From: Hemerocallis citrina
Taxonomy: Eukaryota; Streptophyta; Magnoliopsida; Asparagales; Asphodelaceae
NCBI GenBank assembly: GCA_017893485.1
Contig: CM030360.1
Location: 8,402,095 to 8,466,094, forward strand
Direction of reading: 5' to 3'
DNA: 64,000 nt
Positions 45,976 through 56,810 of this stretch are shown piece after piece. Each line of letters starts with the position of its first letter. Position 1 is the stretch's first letter. The translations under genes and the position numbers were made by a program. The notes beneath the pieces are model-generated. The model was given only the letters and a program-made list of their open reading frames with translations. It made no database searches and had not been told where the DNA came from.

Positions 45976-48109
45976 ATGTCTCTTTCTCCTATATCCGAGC
46001 CCTCCGCTTCTGTTGCCGAAGTCTCTTCTCCTCGTTGCCATGATAAAGGCAAGAAGGTGTTCGGTCGGGACAGTATTGTGGAAGATCCGAAGCACATGGG
46101 GTCATTCGGCAGGTATCCGGGACCACTGACGGGGCTTCAGCGGGTTCGAGAGCTTCCCGAGGAGCATGCAGAGCGCATTATTTATGGGAGGGGGAGAGCC
46201 TTCGAGGAAAATGAGGCAAGAGAGACCTCCGAAGCCGACGAGACGGTCTCCATTCTTAGCCTGGAGGACTTGGTAGTAATCCAAGGTTGCTTTCAAATTT
46301 CGGAGGAGTACGAGCTCATGCTGCCAGGTCCCGGAGTTAGGGCAAATTCGCCGATGCCAGTGAACATGTGTTTCTGGCCGGTCGACGCCTTCATCGCCGG
46401 GGCTCGGCTACCTCAGCACCTTCACCTCTCCACCCATTCGCAATCAAGGTGCTGAGGTGGTTTGGGGTTAGCCCCATCCAACTGCTGTCGAACGCGTGGA
46501 GAGTTATCAATGGGTTCGTACTCCACTGCCAAGCGGCTGGGATCGAGCCGGAGCTTAGGGTACTTCGAACTATCTAACAACTTCATCAGCAGAATCAGTC
46601 GGAGTTTTGATACTACCTTGCTCCGAGGCATGGAGGTCGGCTCGTCGTCTGCCCCGACTCCATCAAGCACTGGCGAGACAAATACTTGGTAGTGCGGGGC
46701 GTTGAGGCGTGGCCCATTCCCACCGATTTTGTGGAGGAGGTGTCGTGGCGAGTAAAGGAGTTGCCGGTGCTCCACGCTCAAGATGAGGAGGCAGTGCAGA
46801 CTCTTCTTGACCGGTCGAAGTACGATTGGAGGGAGCTTACTGAGGGCGTTCTCTTCAGGGGAGGGCTCAGCCGCGTAGATCCCAGTACGCGGCTCTTTCA
46901 ATGCTTTCATTTTCTCTCCCTTTTTTTTTATCTTGCATATTCTAACTTGTCTTAAGCTGGCTTCTTATGTGATGCAGAGGCCATGGATTTCAACATGGTG
47001 ATGGCGCAGAGGGCTGCCCTCGGAAGTAAGGCACCGAAGAAGCACAAGAGGGTTTCCACGAAGCTGTCGCCCACGAAGGCTCCGAGGGGCGCAAGTGAAG
47101 TTGAGGCCGTTGAGCCTCCGGTTGTGGTGACGCCGACCTCGGTCGCGGGAGTAGCCTCGGCGTCGAATGAGGTAGTAGACTTTCCAATCTCTGCAGCTCT
47201 CGCGATGGAGACGCCACCGTTGACGGCGACTGCCGAGGTGCTCCTTACTGAGGAGCACAAGAAGATCCATGTTCCGGACTGGCAAGTTCGGAAGCACAAT
47301 GGATTTCTTGGCGACTCCTTGGCGAGTATGCAGGTGGTCAAACACCTGGCGACGCCAAAGGACCGAGCCGCGATGGAGGCCGGGTTAGCTGGCGACGACG
47401 CCATCGAGATCGCGCGCTCAGCCGTTTCGGTAAGTGTCGAACTTCTGCTCTTGTGGGTTACTTTCTCTTTCGATTTTTCTAACTCTTGGCACCTTCCCTC
47501 CTTTTTTCTTCGTGTCTGCAGATCATCGTCCACTTTGGTCATCTTTCGGAGAAGATGATGGAGTTGGAAAAAGAGCTGAAGTAGGAGACGGACCGGGCTC
47601 AGGCCGAGAAGGCTCGGATGGGCACAGAGCTCGACAAGCTGAAGGTCGAGCTCGAGGGGAGGTCGATGAGGGTCGAGTACCTCGAAGGCGAGGTCGCGAA
47701 GCTCGAGGCCGATCTTCTTCGACAGAAGGAGGAGTCGGCCAATCGACTGGAAGAGGCGGCGAAGGCGAGGGATGCCGCAGTGAAGGGGGCCGAAGAGGCC
47801 ACTATGGCGAAGGCGCAGGGCTACCTCACCCAGAACATGGCCAAGGCCTATGCCCAAGCAATTTCTCAGGTGTCGGAGCGATACCCTGAGGTGGACTGCT
47901 CGGGATGGAGGCTGTTCTCGGGTCATGTTGAGGGCTTCGACCCCGACTCGGAAGGAGAGGAAGAGGAAGGCGGGGATGAGGACGACCGCGAGGTCGAGGT
48001 AGTCGGTGAGGTGCAAATCACCGAGGTGACCCTGCTGGCGATTCAGCCCCCATCGGAGGGGTCGGTCCCCGTCCACTCTCGACGCCCCGGAAAAGAGGTC
48101 AACCCTTGA
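45976..48109 (+). pseudogene. Tat-A antisense gene (PF04195-like 'putative gypsy type transposon' protein), three exons, broken
   Basis: This gene is on the strand opposite to gag-pol. Exon 1 (45976-46884) encodes a domain like the plant 'putative gypsy type transposon' family, with RVRELPEEHAERIIYGRGRA, PFAIKVLRWFGVSPIQLLSN and AWPIPTDFVEEVSWRVKELP. Its frame changes near 46410-46440, and stops occur at about 46575-46605. GT-AG introns are proposed at 46885-46977 and 47430-47521; their phases match on both sides, which supports them. Exon 2 (46978-47429) is Ala/Val-rich. Exon 3 has an in-frame TAG at 47582, then a long coiled coil (EGEVAKLEADLLRQKEESAN) and an acidic tail (DPDSEGEEEEGGDEDDREVE). 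The role of such proteins is unknown. Confidence 0.7.
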
Positions 48110-48360
48110 TTTCACCTCTTTTTGTCTTCTTCTTTTTTTGTGTGTGTTTTTGCTATCTTGTAATGCCTAATTGCGGACTGGCCACCGCATTTTTTGGTAT
48201 AAATGAAAGAAACTTTTGAACTTGAAATTTGGCTAAGTGTCTAGATGAAGAACTTCTGCTCCCCCCCCCCTTTTCTTTTTTTTAAAACTTTTATTCAGCG
48301 GTCAGGCGAGGAGTGAACTTCTGACTATTTACTAAGCTCCGTTATTTTTCATGTTCTTTT

Positions 48361-49220
48361 CAGCTTGCCGAGGCGACCCACCCATCCGAACGAACTCGCT
48401 CCGAGGAGGAGTTTGGTTCCGAGGATAGCTTGGGGGCAATGAGGTTAAGTCTGGCCAAGTGTCGAGAGCATCTTTATGAGGCCGAGTTGGGGTTGCGCAG
48501 GGCCGAGAGCGAGTAGAACCACTTGCAGGTGATCTTGAGCCAGCGAGACGTCGAGATTCGTCAACTAGAGGGTAGGCTCGCCGAGATCCCCCTGTGGGCG
48601 AGGAGGACAACTCATCGACGGCCTTTACCAACGGGATAAGACTGAAGTGTCTCCAGCACTCTCTATCGAAGATGACATCAGAAAGGGACGACATGCTCAC
48701 CAAGGTGCACCACTTACAAATAGTGGAGGCCGAACTTCTAGCAGAGGTCGATGCTTTGAAAAGGGGCATAGTGGATAGGGGTATCGAAGTCACTCATCTT
48801 CCCCGGATCATTGCCCATCGCCCTACCATTCTGAGCTCCGCAATACCTCCTCGCTTCGAAGTGGAGGCAGGAGACGATTCTCTGAAACAGAGGATTGCTG
48901 AGTTGGAGGTTGAAGTGGCACGCCTAAAGCCACACTCGGGGCAAATCAACGTTCGGAGCACTTCATGCACTCGTGAGGAGGGCGAGCGAGGCATCTCGTT
49001 TTATGAGCTCGCGACCCGTTCCCCCGTAGGGAGACCAAGTCCTGGTGATGCCCAAAGCGGCGTAGCAATTTCATCGAGCGGGGCCTCTGCCGGGGCAACT
49101 GTCAGGAGCAGCGTCGAGGACACTTCTCAATTTGCTAGTTTAAGGATGAGTACCGGGGTCAAGCATCGCCGCCATTGGGTGTCCTTGAAGCGAAATATCC
49201 CTGTCCCCCGGAAGCACTGA
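48361..49220 (+). pseudogene. Second coiled-coil coding segment downstream of the antisense gene
   Basis: After an AG acceptor-like site at 48359-48360 an open frame encodes GSEDSLGAMRLSLAKCREHL and more heptad-like sequence, then meets a stop at about 48514. A frameshift leads into 48594-49220 (208 aa), with MTSERDDMLTKVHHLQIVEA and LKQRIAELEVEVARLKP. It could be a further exon of the antisense gene or a duplicate. No family is recognised. Confidence 0.4.
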
Positions 49221-49599
49221 AGACTTTATTCGTTTCCCAAATTTTGTATTTTGTCTAAGTGTGATGAATCGGTGTTGTAATTTTTGCTTTTTGGAATTCT
49301 TGTAGCTCGGTTGTAGAGAAGATGCTGCTTTGTAATTGTTTCCCCGTGCTTAATCGAACTGATGCTTTTTCTTTCTTGAACTTATGCATTTTTTATTCCT
49401 TTCTATTGTTGTGTCCCCGTGGCTGTATCTAGCATGCCGAGGTCCGGAGATAAATTTTTGCTTGTTTGGGCCTCGGTGCCAAGAGCGCTCGGCAATGCGT
49501 GCCGGGGCCCGAGGCAAGGTTTTTTGCTTGTTTGGTCGTCGGTGGCAAGAGCGCTCGGTCCTGCGTGCCGAAGCCCGAAGTAAGGTTTTTGCTTGTGAA

Positions 49600-50225
49600 G
49601 TGGAGTCGAGCCAAGTATTGGACTCCGAACTCGTCGTTAGAGTTTATTTCAATGGTCGTGGGAGCAATTCCGAATGGCGAACCACTTCTGGCTTGCTTAG
49701 GAGCAAGCTTGCGAAGCAGAGTCGAGCCAAGTGATGGACTCTGAACTCGTCGTTAGGGTTTGTTTCAACGGTTGTGGGAGCAATTCCGAATGGCGAACCA
49801 CTTCTAGCTTGCTTAGGAACGAGCTTGCGAAGCGGAGTTGAGCCAAGTGTTGGACTCCGAACTCGTCGTTAGGGTTTGTTTCAACGGTTGTGGGAGCAAT
49901 TCCGAATGGCGAACCACTTCTAGCTTGCTTAGGACCGAGCTTGCGAAGCGGAGTCGAGCCAAGTGTTGGACTCCGAACTCGTCGTTAGGGTTTGTTTCAA
50001 CGGTTGTGGGAGCAATTCCGAATGGCGAACCACTTCTAGCTTGCTTAGGAGCGAGCTTGCGAAGCGGAGTCGAGCCAAGTATTGGACTCCGAACTCGTCG
50101 TTAGGATTTGTTTCAACGGTTGTGGGAGCAATTCCGAATGGTGAACTACTTCTAGCTTGCTTAGGAGCGAGCTTGCAAAGCGGAGTCGAGCCAAGTATTG
50201 GACTTTGAACTCGTCGTTAGAGTTT
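49600..50225 (-). repeat. Tat-A tandem array, 116-bp period
   Basis: GAGCAATTCCGAATGG starts recur at 49662, 49778 and 49894 and continue to about 50130, giving about five units. It lies just past the end of integrase on the gag-pol strand. The same unit occurs in Tat-B and Tat-C. ORFs across it (49838-50104, 49963-50208) are by-products. Confidence 0.95.
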
Positions 50226-50394
50226 TTTGAAGGAAAAAACAGAGAGATACAAGCAATTCACAAGTAAGATATGAGGAAAAATGCTCTTTATTGAAAACTA
50301 ATGTTCGGCCGCTTCTAAGTTGCGAGCCGTTATTACATTGGAGAAAACAAAATCAAAATACAAGTGAATGGAACGGTTCAGCATTCGAAGGTTT

Positions 50395-51502
50395 TTAGGG
50401 AGGCATTGGTGCGCTCTCTTGGTACTTCAAGAGATGGTCGGCGTTCCAAGTCCTTGGGATCTCTCTGCCTTCCAGATCTTCTAGGCGGTAGGCTCCAGGC
50501 CGAACTACTTTGGCGATCTTGTAGGGTCCTTCCCAATTTGGAGCCAGCTTCCTCTTTCGACTGGGGAAGGAGATAGCTAACTTTCTGAGGACCAAGTCCC
50601 CTTCTTTGAGGTCGGTGGGACGGACTCTCTTATTGTAGGCCAGTTCGATCCTCCTTCGGTAGATTTGCTGGCGGATCGAGGCTCTTTCACAGAGCTCGTC
50701 AATCAGATCCAAATTTGCTCGAAGCTCCCTGGCATTCTGGTCTTCTTCATAGGAAATTAGGCGAGGGGAGGGTACACCGACTTCCAGGGGGATCACAGCT
50801 TCGGACCCATAGGTGAGATTGAAGGGTGACTCTCCTGTGGGGGTCCGTTTCGTAGTGCGGTAATTCCATAGTACGTTAGGGAGCTGATCAACCCATAAGC
50901 CTTTAGCGGACTTATCCAGCCTCTTCTTTATGCTGGAGAGGATTTGTCAGTTGGCATTTTCAGCTTGACCATTCGACTGTGGGTGGGAGACAGAGGAGAA
51001 GCGTTGTTGGATGGCGAGATCTTCACAAAGAGCTCGGAATGCGGCCCCTGTAAATTGTGTTCCATTGTCGGTTATGAGGACCCGAGGGACACCGAACCTG
51101 TAGATGATGTTCTTCCAAAAGAACTGAAGAACTTTGTTCTCGGTGATTGTAGCCAAGGGCTCGGCCTCTATCCACTTCGAGAAGTAGTCGATGGCTACGA
51201 CTAAGAATTTGAGTTGGCCGGATGCTGGTGGTAATGGCCCTAGTAAATCCATCCCCCACATTGCGAAGAGGATCGGACTTGATAGGGAAGTGAGGTGAGC
51301 TTGGGGTAGGCGACGAATGTTGGAGTACTTTTGACAAGAGCTGTATTGCCGAACATGTCGTTCGGCGTCTTGTACGAGGGTAAGCCAGAAATATCCATAA
51401 TTCAACACCTTCCGAGCTAAGGATCTGGAACCTGAGTGTGCTCCGCCTATGCCTTCGTGAAGTTCTTACAAGGCGTATGTGGCTTGTTCGGGGGAGAGAC
51501 AC
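50395..51502 (-). pseudogene. Tat-A integrase
   Basis: This would insert the element cDNA into the genome. The zinc-binding end reads VRQYSSCQKYSNIRR. The catalytic core has WGMDLLGPLP (first Asp), LITDNGTQFTG (second Asp) and HPQSNGQAENAN (Glu). A TGA stop follows at about 50947. The C-terminal part (50796-50395) contains KRVRPTDLKEGDLVLRK and ends YQESAPMPP, the usual place for the end of pol. Another frame (51502-51023) over the same DNA is a shadow. Confidence 0.93.
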
Positions 51503-52170
51503 CTCAGATAAGGTCTGCCGTCAACTTGTGTGAAGGAGCGTTTGTACAAGATCCCCTCAACTAGGGTGTACCACTCTGCTCTAGTCCTAACTCGACGAGC
51601 TTCCTTAGGGTCTTCGGGGAGGAGCCCATCCCTTAAAAATTCTATCAGGAGTTTCATCCAATTATCTTGAAGTTGAACCGGCAGCGACTCCAAGGAGTCG
51701 GGAGTTTCTTCTTCTATGCTCGGCTTCAGGAGCACTTCAATCAAGATGGTCTGCTCTAGACCTTGGAGGGAGGAAGAGGCTAACTTGGAGAGCATGTCTG
51801 CTTGGGCATTTTCCCCCATGGGGATTCGCCGAATAAGCGCTTCTTCGAAGAGATTCATGAGATTTTGCACCTTGGCTAGGTACTTAGCCATTCGGCCATC
51901 TCGCACTTCATATTCGCCCAAAACTTGATTCACGACTAGTTGAGAGTCACTGAATATGTGAAGGCGTCATGCCCCTGCCTTGCGAGTCATCCTGAGACTG
52001 GCTATAAGAGCTTCGTATTCTGCTTCATCATTGGAGGCCTTGAAGTTGATGCGGAGGGAGTATTGGAGGACGAAGTCGTCTGGGCCTGCCAGAATGACCT
52101 CGGCTCCGCTTTCCTTGTTGCAAGAGGATCCATCCACATATACCGACCAGATAGGGGGTCCTTTGTTGCT
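51466..52170 (-). pseudogene. Tat-A second RNase H domain (aRNH type) and integrase N-terminal part
   Basis: After the first RNase H a separate RNase H-like domain reads, in a shifted frame near 52160-52000, a VDGSS motif and a DEAEYEAL helix. A stop follows at about 51970, then FSDSQLVVNQVLGEYEV at about 51950-51900. An additional RNase H of archaeal type is a known acquisition of the Tat lineage. The frame 51933-51466 continues through ENAQADMLSKLASSS (final Asp region) to RPYLRCLSPEQATYAL, which precedes the integrase zinc finger. Confidence 0.8.
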
Positions 52171-53546
52171 TGGATGACCTCGGATAGGGTGCTCTCGACG
52201 ATGAACTCGGCTAAGGCCTGAGCCTTGATTGCGGTCCGAGGCTGGTAGGTTATATCATGTTGGCTCAGCTCGATAGACCATTTCATGAGACGACCAGAAG
52301 TCTCCGGCTTGTGGAGGACTTGCTTCAACGGTTGATCGGTAAGAACGACCACCGAGTGGGACTGGAAATATGGGCAAAGTTTTCTTGCGGCCATGACTAA
52401 AGCGTATGTCATCTTCTCTATCTTTGGGTAGCGGAGCTCGGCATCCCATAGTACCTTGCTCACGTAATAGATGGACTTTTGGGTCTTGTCTTCTTCCCTC
52501 ACAAGAACAGCACTGAGGGTTTGCTCGGAGGCGGTTAAGTAGAGGTAGAGGGCTTCCTCGGCAACAGGTTTGCTGAGGAGAGGAGGATTGACCAGGTAGG
52601 CCTTTAGCTGGTCAAATGAGTCTTGTTGCTGCTGACCCCACTCGAAGCCTTTAGCCCCCCTGAGAGCTTTGAAGAAGGGAATACACTTCTCCCCTGACTT
52701 GGAAAGGAAGCGCCCTATGGCTACGAGGCGACCAGTTAGCTTCTGAACCTCTTTGACATTCTTCGGGGGAGCCATGTCCAATATGGCCTTGATCTTCTTG
52801 GGGTTAGCTTCGATTCCTCTTCGGCTGACCATGAAGCCTAGGAATTTCCCTGACGAAACTCCGAACACACACTTGTTCGGATTGAGCCTCATATCATGTT
52901 TCCTTAACACATCGAACGCCTCCTGTAGGTCGGTGACATGGTCGGTCCCACGGATGCTCTTCACAAGCATGTCATCAACATACACCTCCATATTACGGCT
53001 GATCTAATTTTGGAAGACCTTGTTGACGAGGCATTGATAGGTGGCACCTGCGTTCTTCAACCCGAAAGGCATTACTCTGTAGTAATAGAGGCCCTAATCG
53101 GTAATAAAGGAAGTCTTCGGGATATCCGGGGGAAACATGCAGATTTGGTTGTACCCGGAAAAGGCATCCATGAAGCTGAGAAGCTCATGGCCAGAAGTGG
53201 CGCCAATCAAAGTATCGATGCTTGGAAGAGGGAATGGATCTTTGGGGCATGCCTTATTGAGGTCGGTAAAGTCGATGCAGATCCTCTAGGTCCCATTGGA
53301 CTTCTTTACCATCACTACATTCGAGAGCCATTCGGGATGATTGACCTCTTGTATGAATCGAGCCTTCAAGAGTTTGTTCACCTCCTCTTTTATAGCTTGC
53401 TGGCGCTCGGGAGCGAACTTGCGCCTCTTCTGTTGGACCGGTTTGGACCCCGGAGCGATGCTGAGGTGGTGGACTAGAAGCTCTTCGGAAATTCCAGGCA
53501 TGTCAGCGGCCGACAGGCAAAGAGGTCGCAGTTCTTTCTGATACAT
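52002..53546 (-). pseudogene. Tat-A reverse transcriptase and first RNase H
   Basis: The RT start (53546-53286) has APERQQAIKEEVNKLLKARF and NVVMVKKSNGT. A TAG at about 53286 follows, where the family has Trp. Fragmented frames carry the middle of RT, with stops near 53090 and 53005. From 52991 a 329-residue frame opens with the catalytic box [10 protein letters not shown]. It runs through the thumb ([20 protein letters not shown]) to the RNase H ([49 protein letters not shown]). The order and spacing are standard for Gypsy pol. Three or more inactivating changes are visible. Confidence 0.95.
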
Positions 53547-53562
53547 TGAACTATGTCCGAGC

Positions 53563-54114
53563 TTAGGACAGATGGGAGGGTCTTGCTGATAAAGAACTTG
53601 CGGCTCGGATCATGCTCGGAGAAGAGCACTTCCTCCAGTTCATCCACCGGTTCGGATGTTTGTCGGACGCTCTCTTGGGGATTTCAAGTGTTTCTAGGGA
53701 GAGGACCGGACCCATAGTAGAGGTCATGTAGCATCTACGGACCATTTCCTGACTACCTCTTACTTCCCCTACTCTTCCCCGAGTGGGGAACTTCATCTTG
53801 AGGTGATAAGCGGAAGGGACGGCTTCGAGAGCAGCTAGGCAGGGCCGGCCCAGAATGACATTATAAGCTGCGGGGACATCCACGACCATAAAGTCCATCG
53901 ACTCCATTCGGGTAGTAGGAGTTTTGCCAGCAGTTACGTCGAGGGTGATCACCCCTTCAATAGTCACCGACACTCCCGTGAACCCATAGAGTGTGTAGCC
54001 GGCAGGCTTAAGTCTGTCCCGGGATAGTTTGAGGTCTTTGAAAGCGGCGAGAAAGAGGATGTTAACGGAGCTGCCATTGTCCACTAGGATCCTCTCCATT
54101 TTAAAGTTCGTCAT
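53563..54114 (-). pseudogene. Tat-A aspartic protease
   Basis: The 183-residue frame begins MTNFKMERILVDNGSSVNIL; DNGSS stands where the Asp-Thr/Ser-Gly catalytic triad is expected, a variant common in Tat elements. YNVILGRPCLAALEAVPSAY is the typical second half (ILGRP box). A frameshift near 53690 separates it from the RT. Confidence 0.9.
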
Positions 54115-54389
54115 ATGGAGGTTGATGACAAGTGCGTCACAATGGGGGGTTCGGACGCCCTCAAGGTCTTCATCTGAGAATGTAACGGGTACTCCGAGGC
54201 CTTTAGGAGGAGGTGTGCCGCGAACCGAATTAACTTTCCTTATAAATGCCTTTCGAAAGGAGTTGGAGGAGCCCCCATTGGGCCCCCATGAATAAGGTGT
54301 AGGACACGCTCCTCTTCAAATTCGGATGTTTTATTGCGTTCAAGACGCTTGTTAGCCCCTCGAGGCGGGGGAGGAAGATCGGTTCGGTC

Positions 54390-54553
54390 CTTTCTCACGA
54401 ACTTGGTCAGCTGCCCCCTCTAGATGAGGGCTTCTATCTCGTTCTTCAGGGCCCAACAATCATTGGTGTCGTGGCCATGGTCCCGATGGTAGCGGCACCA
54501 CTTCTCTTTGTCCCTCTTCTTGCCAGGGGTGTTTATTTTTGGCGCAGGAGGTA
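54390..54553 (-). pseudogene. Tat-A nucleocapsid zinc knuckle, out of frame with gag
   Basis: A one-base shift at the end of the long gag frame leads into a reading with WCRYHRDHGHDTNDCWALK, a CCHC-like knuckle of the Tat type. It is followed by a TAG where Tat-B still has Gln. The gap between here and protease (54115-54390) holds the rest of the gag-pol linker. Confidence 0.8.
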
Positions 54554-56167
54554 TCACCCCTCCTTCTCAACTTCAATGAGAATTTTGGATATGTTGGCGT
54601 TAAGAGGAGTAAACTTTTCAAATCTAGGGGGAGGTCGGCGCTGTCCGCCATTATCCTTCTGGATCTTCTTGGCTCCTTCTTCTGTTCCCTTTCTCTTGGA
54701 CCCGGAGGAAGGCCCCTCCCAATTGGGGCGGTGCTCAGCTTCCTCAGCCCGAATATACTTCTCACTTCGGAGAAGGAGGTCGAAGAAGTTCTGCGGGGGC
54801 TTCTTAGCGAGGGAGGAGCGGAGGCTAGAGTTGAGGACATTTAATTGGAATGCTGCTGCAGCGACCGACTGGTCGAGGGAAGCAATGGACCTGGCTTCTG
54901 CTGTGAACCTCTTCACATAGTCTCTCAGTTTCTCACCCTTCTTCTGGTTAAGGTAGAGTAGCGAAATGCTGGTCTTCTCAGTTCGGCGGCTACTCACGAA
55001 GTGGGTGACGAAGAGGGTCTCAAATTGCTCGAAGGAGAATATCGAAGATGGGGCAAGGCGGGAGTACCATTCCCTAGCCGGACCCTTGAGAGTAGCGGGG
55101 AAGGTCTTGCACAGTAGAGCACCGGAAGCTTGATGGATGAGCATGAGAGTCTTAAAGCTTTTGATGTGATCGACTGGGTCAGACTCCCCGAAATAAGTCT
55201 CGAATTGGGGAGGCTTAAAGCCTATTGGGACAAGTGCCTCCATGATGGTACGAGAGAAAGGAGGTCGGCTCGGGCAGAAGGTCCTTCCTCTAAGCTCTTC
55301 TTCTCTGTCTAGCTGACCCAAGCACCTCTCCATTTCATGGAGACGATGGTAGACAGCGTCATCCCTTCGACAGTAATCAACTGAGCCTCTAGACTCGTCT
55401 TCGTACGAGGGAGAGCGGGGGCTACGACGACGGTAGCTTCTAGAGCGGCGAGGACTAGGTATGTGCTGGGGGTTGCTAGGAGCTGGGGGAGGAGTTAGGG
55501 ACCGTTGGTGAGGACCTCGGACCGGAGGAGGAGTGGGGACCCTCAGAGCATTGGTGTTGTTGGGCCGGAGATTGAGAGCTTGTAGGATGGTTGCTTGGAA
55601 TTGCTGGAACTCGGCATGAGTGATGGGTGCGTCATCGTTCCTGGGAGGTCGCCGATCAGCAGGAGAGTGAGGTCTTCTCTTATGGTGGCCGAAGGACTCT
55701 CTCCGGTCTCTACGAGGAAAGGACCTTCTGTACTCTCGCCGATGAGGAGATCGCTCATTTGGATGGTGTTGGCGGGAGGCTTCGTCTCGGGCCCACCTTT
55801 CATCCAAATGGTGGCGAAGATCCTCTTCTTTGCGCCGATTGTCGAGGGTGTTGCAGAGGTCTTCTGATGCTCTGGGATTGTGGGATGCCATAGAATTAGT
55901 AGAGGGATTGTGCACGGAGACGTGATCATGTTGGAGGGGTTGTTTCTGAGGATTGGGACGGAAGCCCCCCGCGCCGACATTCTGGAGTCCGGTCTGACCG
56001 CGAGGGGGTTGAAGATTCTGAGGAGGGAGTTGGTCCTGCTGCGGTGCCTGGTTAGGTTGAGGGGTAGGTCCTGTTGGCTGGACGGTCTGGAGGGGAACCT
56101 CCTGCTGTGGTTGAGGAGGAGTTGGTCCACGGTTGGACCCTCTGGATCTTAGCTTTCGGGGAGGCAT
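54554..56167 (-). CDS. Tat-A Gag (retrotransposon capsid protein), 537 aa
   Basis: Gag forms the particle in which reverse transcription takes place. The first 300 residues are Pro/Gln/Arg-rich (MPPRKLRSRGSNRGP start; RRSRSYRRRSPRSPSYEDES). The retrotransposon gag core follows at about 310-450, with YFGESDPVDHIKSFKTLMLI, GPAREWYSRLAPSSIFSFEQ and KGEKLRDYVKRFTAEARSI. The frame ends just before the zinc knuckle owing to a one-base shift, so the protein is slightly truncated. It starts about 75 bases downstream of the 5' LTR and primer site. Antisense frames are shadows. Confidence 0.93.
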   Translation of the reverse strand: MPPRKLRSRGSNRGPTPPQPQQEVPLQTVQPTGPTPQPNQAPQQDQLPPQNLQPPRGQTGLQNVGAGGFRPNPQKQPLQHDHVSVHNPSTNSMASHNPRASEDLCNTLDNRRKEEDLRHHLDERWARDEASRQHHPNERSPHRREYRRSFPRRDRRESFGHHKRRPHSPADRRPPRNDDAPITHAEFQQFQATILQALNLRPNNTNALRVPTPPPVRGPHQRSLTPPPAPSNPQHIPSPRRSRSYRRRSPRSPSYEDESRGSVDYCRRDDAVYHRLHEMERCLGQLDREEELRGRTFCPSRPPFSRTIMEALVPIGFKPPQFETYFGESDPVDHIKSFKTLMLIHQASGALLCKTFPATLKGPAREWYSRLAPSSIFSFEQFETLFVTHFVSSRRTEKTSISLLYLNQKKGEKLRDYVKRFTAEARSIASLDQSVAAAAFQLNVLNSSLRSSLAKKPPQNFFDLLLRSEKYIRAEEAEHRPNWEGPSSGSKRKGTEEGAKKIQKDNGGQRRPPPRFEKFTPLNANISKILIEVEKEG

Positions 56168-56220
56168 GGTTGGGCAGATCTAACTGACGGGAAGAGGAAG
56201 GGCTGCTATGCTATTCGCTG

Positions 56221-56242
56221 GTTCCCACAGTCGGTGCCAATC
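56221..56242 (-). other. Tat-A primer-binding site
   Basis: Directly after the 5' LTR the minus strand reads GATTGGCACCGACTGTGGGA. The TGGCACCGTCTGTGGGAA type of site is usual in Tat/Retand elements; the matching tRNA was not determined here. Confidence 0.75.
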
Positions 56243-56810
56243 TGTTACCGCTAAATCTGGTGTGGGGGTAAACAGATAGTATTTATGGATTCTTGGAAAA
56301 CTTGAATAGCGAACCTGAAATCTGTTCCGCCGGAGTTTGACCGTTGACTCCCACCGTTTACCTGCAAAAAGTGCGAGACACCGGAGTTGATCCCGGCGAT
56401 GCACCCTTCGACGCTCAAGTCAGTAATCAGAAATGATTATGAGAGAGCGTAAAATTGGCAAAAGATTGATTACCCCTTAATGGTGGTGGATGGGGGGTAT
56501 TTATAGCCGCCTTTGGGATCAAATTAGGAATGTAATCCCTAATTCCCAGTGAAAGGATAGATATGAATCAGGGCTGTTGATTAGAATGAATCAGAAACCC
56601 TAATTCTATCCTTTTGGACCGGGTCAGCAGCAGGTTAAAACCCGCACCCAGTTGAGATGGATCCGCTCGCGGGTTGTTGGGTCTTCTGGAGAGAAGACCC
56701 AGTACCCACTTCAGATCCACTTATAGGTGAAATTACCATTTTCTCCTCAGGCTTTAAGATTCGTGCCCGATTTGGACGGTTTCGATTTAACTCTATTTTT
56801 GGCCATATCA
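56243..56810 (-). repeat. Tat-A 5' LTR
   Basis: 568 bp; plus-strand ends are TGTTACCGC and GGCCATATCA. TATAAATA on the minus strand at 56498-56505 is the probable promoter. Confidence 0.95.

Larger units (their letters stand above)
43922..56810 (-). mobile_element. Full-length Tat-lineage (Retand-like) Gypsy element, Tat-A, 12.9 kb
   Basis: Two LTRs of 568 bp (43922-44489 and 56243-56810) and a perfect target duplication ATGTT (43917-43921 and 56811-56815) define it exactly. On the minus strand the order is 5' LTR, primer site, gag, protease, RT, RNase H, second RNase H, integrase, tandem repeats, a region holding an antisense gene, polypurine tract, 3' LTR. A second RNase H, 3' tandem repeats and an antisense ORF are described features of the Tat lineage. 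LTRs differ at about 28 positions (about 5%) by eye, mostly transitions. Gag-pol has several stops and frameshifts, so this copy is no longer autonomous. Confidence 0.95.

Noticed and set aside
46952..48115. 387-aa minus-strand ORF opposite the antisense gene
   Set aside because: It lies over the coiled-coil coding exons, has no recognised domains and crosses both introns; composition-driven shadow.
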